Assembly: GCA_933228895.1 (NCBI GenBank)
Contig: OW121858.1
Span: 33,007,859 to 33,071,858 of the forward strand
Direction: 5' to 3'
Source: Platycnemis pennipes
Lineage: Eukaryota > Arthropoda > Insecta > Odonata > Platycnemididae
DNA length: 64,000 nucleotides
Shown here: positions 60,067 to 64,000 of the stretch, piece after piece
Position numbering within the stretch: position 1 is the first letter of the stretch
How the letters are laid out: each line of letters starts with the position of its first letter
The notes under the pieces: generated by a model
What the model saw: only the letters and a program-made list of their open reading frames with translations
Told to the model about the DNA's origin: nothing
Databases searched by the model: none
Position numbers and translations under genes: made by a program

Positions 60067-60292
60067 TTAGTCTGCTCCACACTTAAATATGCTTCGGACT
60101 AGGAGGTGCAGAAATGGAAGGGTGGGCAGACTTTCAAATGTTGAGCTCTATTAAGCTGTTTGTGAGATATTCTAGACCTTTCCTGTTCTTCATTGAAATT
60201 TTAAGACTAAACTTTAAGAAGAGGACTAAGTATTTAGCGAAAGTGAAGATATTTCATTGTAATTAAAGCTTTACAGTACATTCCCGATTCTG

Positions 60293-60770
60293 CTTACAGC
60301 TGCAAATACAAGAGCGAAATTGAGGAAACATTTCATTAGAGAATACATCTGGAGCATTCTACTATATGGCAGCAAAGCATGGGCAATAGCAGTAGCAGAG
60401 AAGTCCAGGCTGGAAGCATTTGAAATGTGGTGCTATCGAAGAATGATGAGGATAAAATGGATCGATCGAGTGACAAACAAAGAAGTGTTAAGAAGAGTGG
60501 GAAAGAAGAGATGCCTGCTGAAAATCTTAAAAAGAAGATGGGACAACTTAATAGGCCAAGACACGATGGCCTGATGAAGACAATCGTCGAGGGAAAAGCG
60601 AATGGGAAAGGCAGGCCTTGTGTGAGATAAATATGGAGAAAGTTGTGAAGAAAGTAAAATAGAGGAGCTATGTCAATATGAAGAGGTTATAGCTGATAGA
60701 AGAATCGAGCGAGGGCTGTGTCAAACCAATCCTAGGATTCTTGACCGATGATGATGACGAATCCCTCATA
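60293..60770 (+). pseudogene. LINE ORF2 C-terminal fragment, in intron
   Basis: The plus strand encodes SILLYGSKAWAIA, then RLEAFEMWCYRRMMRIKW, then VTNKEVLRRVG, the tail of a common insect LINE reverse transcriptase. After 'LIGQDTMA' the frame breaks. The segment ends near a GATGATGATGA tail (60750-60762) that is typical of LINE 3' ends. Only this 5'-truncated copy is present. Confidence 0.75.
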
Positions 60771-61084
60771 AAAAGGACAAATCTTCATGTAACTGATTTT
60801 GCAATAAAAATGGGGCAGAACTGAGCACTGGACATTTTACCAAAAATGAATAGACGACATAAAACTTAAGGAAATTATTATGAAGAAAAATTGCATTAAC
60901 ACTTTCGCTGCAGAAATTGATAAAAGTTGACTAAATTTTTTTCCACTGGAATGCACTGATCAACTTTTCTCCACAGTCTCGAAAAAACATGTTTTTAGCA
61001 CGCTCTAATCCACTCTAATTATTGGAGGGACCTGTGCCGCCACCAATGTGCAGAAATAGGAAGTTTTACCAAATGAGTTGCTTT

Positions 61085-61205
61085 AGTGCAGAGCAAGGAA
61101 GTAAAAGAGAGGAGCTACATCAATATGAAGAGGTTGGGTGATAGAAGAATCGAGTGGAGGGCTGCGTCAAACCAATCCTAGGATTGTTGACCGATGATGA
61201 GTACA
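61085..61205 (+). mobile_element. LINE 3' end, second short copy
   Basis: About 120 bp match 60655-60760 ('ggagctacatcaatatgaag', 'caaaccaatcctaggatt', 'gaccgatgatga'). Confidence 0.7.
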
Positions 61206-62286
61206 TTCTCAATTTTCATTTTATTTTAACATCTTCGGTGATTGAATACTTACAGATTAACTATATTTTGTATAATTCCTATATTTTACATTACTCAAGT
61301 GGGGAGCAATCAAGGAATGAAAATTTTCTGCCACCATGAGTTGAACCCAGATCTTCAGGGATGGGTGCCAGTACAACTTACAGCCTGACTCCATCCTGAA
61401 ATGCATATTGGTGTAATAGTGTAGTTTCCTACATCAAAGGAAACAGACTTCATTAATTGCGATTCGTGCACTGCCATAAATGTATTTATTTTATGCAAAA
61501 CTTTGGACTCAAAAATCCCAGTTTACAAGAGTAAATGTTGATTTTAAGATCGTTTGAAAAAGCTCTGAAATGGTGAGGTGTCCTGCCTTCTTGCTGACGT
61601 AACAGGTATATGTAGTTTACGTTGCGTGGCATAGGAAAATTCGTCTCCTGACCTTACATTGTATTTCAGGACCCCTTAGCTCAAGCAAATATTTATTAGT
61701 ATTAGCCCTTGAAAACTATCAAAGTTGGAAAAGTCTTCTCAGTTAAACATGGTATTATTAGTCGTTAGATTATAGGCTCAAGGACGTCCTGCTCATGGTG
61801 TCTTCTGCTACGGGGAAGCATGGCGTGAAGGTCGTGCGGCGATGGGCGAACTATATGGTATGCTTGTGAAAGGAATACTAACTGATTTTAAATGAATCAA
61901 CTGCATAAGTATTGTTAAATAAATAAATAAAAGTTAATTATAATAAATTAATGGAATAAATATGCCTCTAATACTTGTTCATAAGCTTTAACGGAGTGCA
62001 GTGTCTACTTGAAAGCATCCGCAGCACCACCTGGTGGCAGGTAGAGGAAATTGATTGACGTCACACGTAGGATTAACCGGCATGCAATAGTTTGCCGTCA
62101 CATTTTCACGCCATTGATTTTTTTCGCTTTTTAATTAATGAAGAAAAATACTTATTGTCATTTAAAACTCGAATGGCTTAGAATTTGTGCTCCAGAGGTT
62201 ATAAACTTTCGATCAATAAAAAAAATAAAAAATAATGGGAAACTACCCTATTGCCCCAACATGCCCTCTTGGCTACAAATGCTTAC
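61206..62286. other. Intron of the minus-strand gene, no further exon seen
   Basis: At about 61320-61390 the minus strand has a B-box-like 'gggttcaactc', a possible tRNA-derived relic. Otherwise nothing is recognised. Confidence 0.35.
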
Positions 62287-62371
62287 CTCTCTCACCAACT
62301 CCACTCCCTGTACTATCTCCCTCATCGTCAGAAGGATGCACGTTATCATCATTGATGTTCGCATCACTCAT
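62287..62371 (-). CDS. Probable upstream exon of the minus-strand zinc-finger gene
   Basis: On the minus strand a strong acceptor (gtttctcatttcag) precedes an 85-base segment ending at donor gtaagc. Only one frame is open: MSDANINDDNVHPSDDEGDS, then GSGVGER, an acidic linker like those in the ZAD-C2H2 gene. It ends one base into a codon, which fits the phase-1 start of the finger exon at 58350; together they make an Asp codon. It starts in phase 0, as linker exons of the other gene do. The initial Met may be internal. No transcript evidence; another exon could lie between. Confidence 0.6.
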
Positions 62372-62579
62372 CTGAAATGAGAAACAAAGTCAAGAAGACC
62401 TTTGTAGGAAACCCAGCTGAAATCTAGAGAACACAGACATTCGTTGTTACCATACTCCACAGATCGTTGTGTTAGGAAACAAGGAAATGGCACATTAGGC
62501 TGTGAAAGAGCTAAGGCTGAGACCAGCAAGATTGCAGCCATTAAGTGTGCTAAGAGGGATTCAAGGAGAGGCTCCTGTG

Positions 62580-62966
62580 CAGAGATGGGTACATTACCAT
62601 ATTTTTCAATTGAGGTAAATTACCGTGGTAAATTATGGTAATTTTGGAAAATTACCATAATTTTCCCCGGAATTTTAAATTTTGAGCAGCAAATCCTTAT
62701 CAGAGGACTCAAAACGAAATCAAATAGCATTTTGATATAAATGCCGACACTCATTTCAAACATATCACGATGTTTATTATAACTCATTAAAAATATTATA
62801 ACGAAGTTGGCAGCAACATGCAATTTGCCTCTCTTTTGTCACACTATGAGAAATTTTCATTCCAAAGACATACCTATGCACAATATACATTTGTTATTTT
62901 ACTCTCAATTAATCATGGAAACAATGTAAACGACGTAAACAAAATAGTTTTAGCTACTTCTCTCTA
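62580..62966. mobile_element. hAT MITE family A, copy 3, internally deleted
   Basis: Starts CAGAGATGGG and ends TCTCTCTA. A perfect 8-bp target duplication ctcctgtg lies at 62572-62579 and 62967-62974. It matches copies 1 and 2 up to about 62950 but lacks the right ~130 bp, keeping only a few terminal bases. The intact duplication shows it is a complete insertion that lost internal sequence. Confidence 0.85.
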
Positions 62967-62974
62967 CTCCTGTG

Positions 62975-63298
62975 TGAGCTTAGATACAGTTCCACATATG
63001 GCATGACTCCATTTGCACTCAGAGACAAGAGACTCAGAAGCAAGATTTGGGTCTCTGCTGCTTCCGTAAGGGAACTTATGACTTCAAACAGGACAACATG
63101 AAATCTAGTGCTGGGGACACACTTTCCATGCTCTATGATGATGAAGAAGGACAATTACGGGAGGAATCCCATCTGACCTGCTTTATCAGAATGGACACTG
63201 TCCTCCAGCATCATATTATACAATGTTAAACACTAAATGCGCAATCATGTGTTTCAGCCCCTACATGTCTGGTGGTGAAGATGATGAATTTCCTGTTC
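62975..63298. other. Upstream of the probable minus-strand exon, nothing recognised
   Basis: No ZAD-like exon was found on the minus strand here, so the start of the zinc-finger gene probably lies beyond the window. Confidence 0.3.
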
Positions 63299-64000
63299 TT
63301 ATTCTGGATTCAGGACACTAGGAAATATAGAAAGAACAAGAAGATTTGCTGAGCAACAGAACGAAGACATGGCCCTGAAGAGGACCTCCGAGAAAGAGGA
63401 ACTGACGGAGCCCAAAGCATACGCCACAATCCCCTTCATGTACGGTACTTCCAAGAAGATTTTCAGGGTGCTCAAAAAGCACGATGTCACAACCCGATTC
63501 ACATGTGTCACAAAAACAGCAGATGTACCACCCAGTGCAAAGTACAACTTCCCACAGAACCTTTACGAAGGAGTATATCGAGTGACTTGCTCATGTAGGA
63601 AAGCATACATCGGCAAGACATATTAATGAAGACGATGAAAGTCAGAATGCAGGAACATCGAAGGCCTAGGTAGAATAAGCAGCACCAGCTGTCGGCCATA
63701 TCCGAGCATGCTTGGAGCGAGCCTGGACATAACATACTCTTTGAAGATGCCAAAGAAACAGCAGAGGAGGATAAGAACTATCCTCGCCTCATCAGAGAAG
63801 CCACTGAGATACTAAAATGGTTGGAAAACTTCAACAGACGCGATGGGTATCTTCTGCATAATGCGTGGAAGAGAGTTCCCCAACCATCGACCAATGAGAG
63901 AACAGCACCGGGATGAGGAGGCCCATATAAGGCGGCAGATTTCCAAGTCCCAACACCTTCGACCTGAAGAAGATGACTTCAATGTCAGTGAAACCGTTGC
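63299..64000 (+). mobile_element. Penelope-like element, GIY-YIG endonuclease end (broken, runs off window)
   Basis: The plus strand carries 'PFMYGTSKKIFRVLKKHDV', then 'GVYRVTCSCRKAYIGKTY', the GIY-YIG signature as found at the C-terminus of Penelope-type retroelement proteins ('GVYRI.C..C...YIGQT.R'). A stop (63624-63626) and frameshift follow. Later frames give 'EHAWSEPGHNILFED' and 'RLIREATEILKWLENFNRRD', which is the standard ending of such proteins. The final 40 bases ('ctgaagaagatgac...cagtgaaacc') resemble the motif at 13884. The reverse transcriptase itself is not present. Confidence 0.75.

Overview
This is a eukaryotic, repeat-rich, intron-containing window, most likely from an insect. 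The best clue is a zinc-finger-associated domain (ZAD, a C-x2-C...C-x2-C module characteristic of arthropod transcription factors) spliced to a long C2H2 zinc-finger array. The A+T-rich DNA, long introns and dense DNA transposons with LINE, LTR and Penelope-like debris fit a medium or large insect genome. I cannot name the species.

Two genes can be supported. (1) A plus-strand ZAD-C2H2 gene runs over eight coding exons from 17056 to 30002. All splice phases agree and it encodes 937 residues: a ZAD (exons 1-2), acidic linker exons (3-7) and one large exon with 21 tandem zinc fingers. An orphan duplicate of its second ZAD exon lies at 14063-14200, and exons 4 and 5 are near-identical products of a roughly 600-bp tandem duplication. 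(2) A minus-strand C2H2 gene has its last exon at 57314-58350 (11 finger units, 10 intact) and a probable upstream exon at 62287-62371; its 5' part lies beyond the window. A broken zinc-finger relic (32540-36060) lies downstream of gene 1 and is split by a 3-kb DNA transposon.

The rest is mobile and repetitive DNA. 0.3-1.3 kb: dimeric tandem array. 5.6-6.4 kb: a second tandem array. 9.2-13.6 kb: a three-level nest, in which a LINE is interrupted by a 4-kb TTAA-flanked element carrying a YqaJ-type exonuclease-like fragment, itself interrupted by a 2-kb piggyBac-like element. 14.7-16.1 kb: hAT element with transposase relic and perfect 8-bp target duplication. 17.6, 44.7 and 62.6 kb: three copies of one hAT MITE family. 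30.0-32.5 kb: large inverted repeat with tRNA-like sequence. 32.8-35.9 kb: DNA transposon with 21-bp terminal inverted repeats and clustered ATCGTACGAT palindromes. 36.4-40.9 kb: a 20-bp minisatellite plus a tandem segmental duplication, one copy of which received a 530-bp insertion. 45.7-52.3 kb: decayed minus-strand Ty3/Gypsy element with env-like remnants. 55.6 kb: near-perfect hairpin. 56.5 kb: hAT-like foldback element. 59.5 kb: TTAA-flanked MITE. 52.3, 60.3 and 61.1 kb: LINE 3' fragments. 63.3-64.0 kb: Penelope-type GIY-YIG fragment.

Both intact genes look like sequence-specific DNA-binding proteins. No rRNA, CRISPR array or confident functional tRNA gene was seen. Exon boundaries come from splice-site and phase reasoning, and repeat edges without a stated target duplication are approximate.
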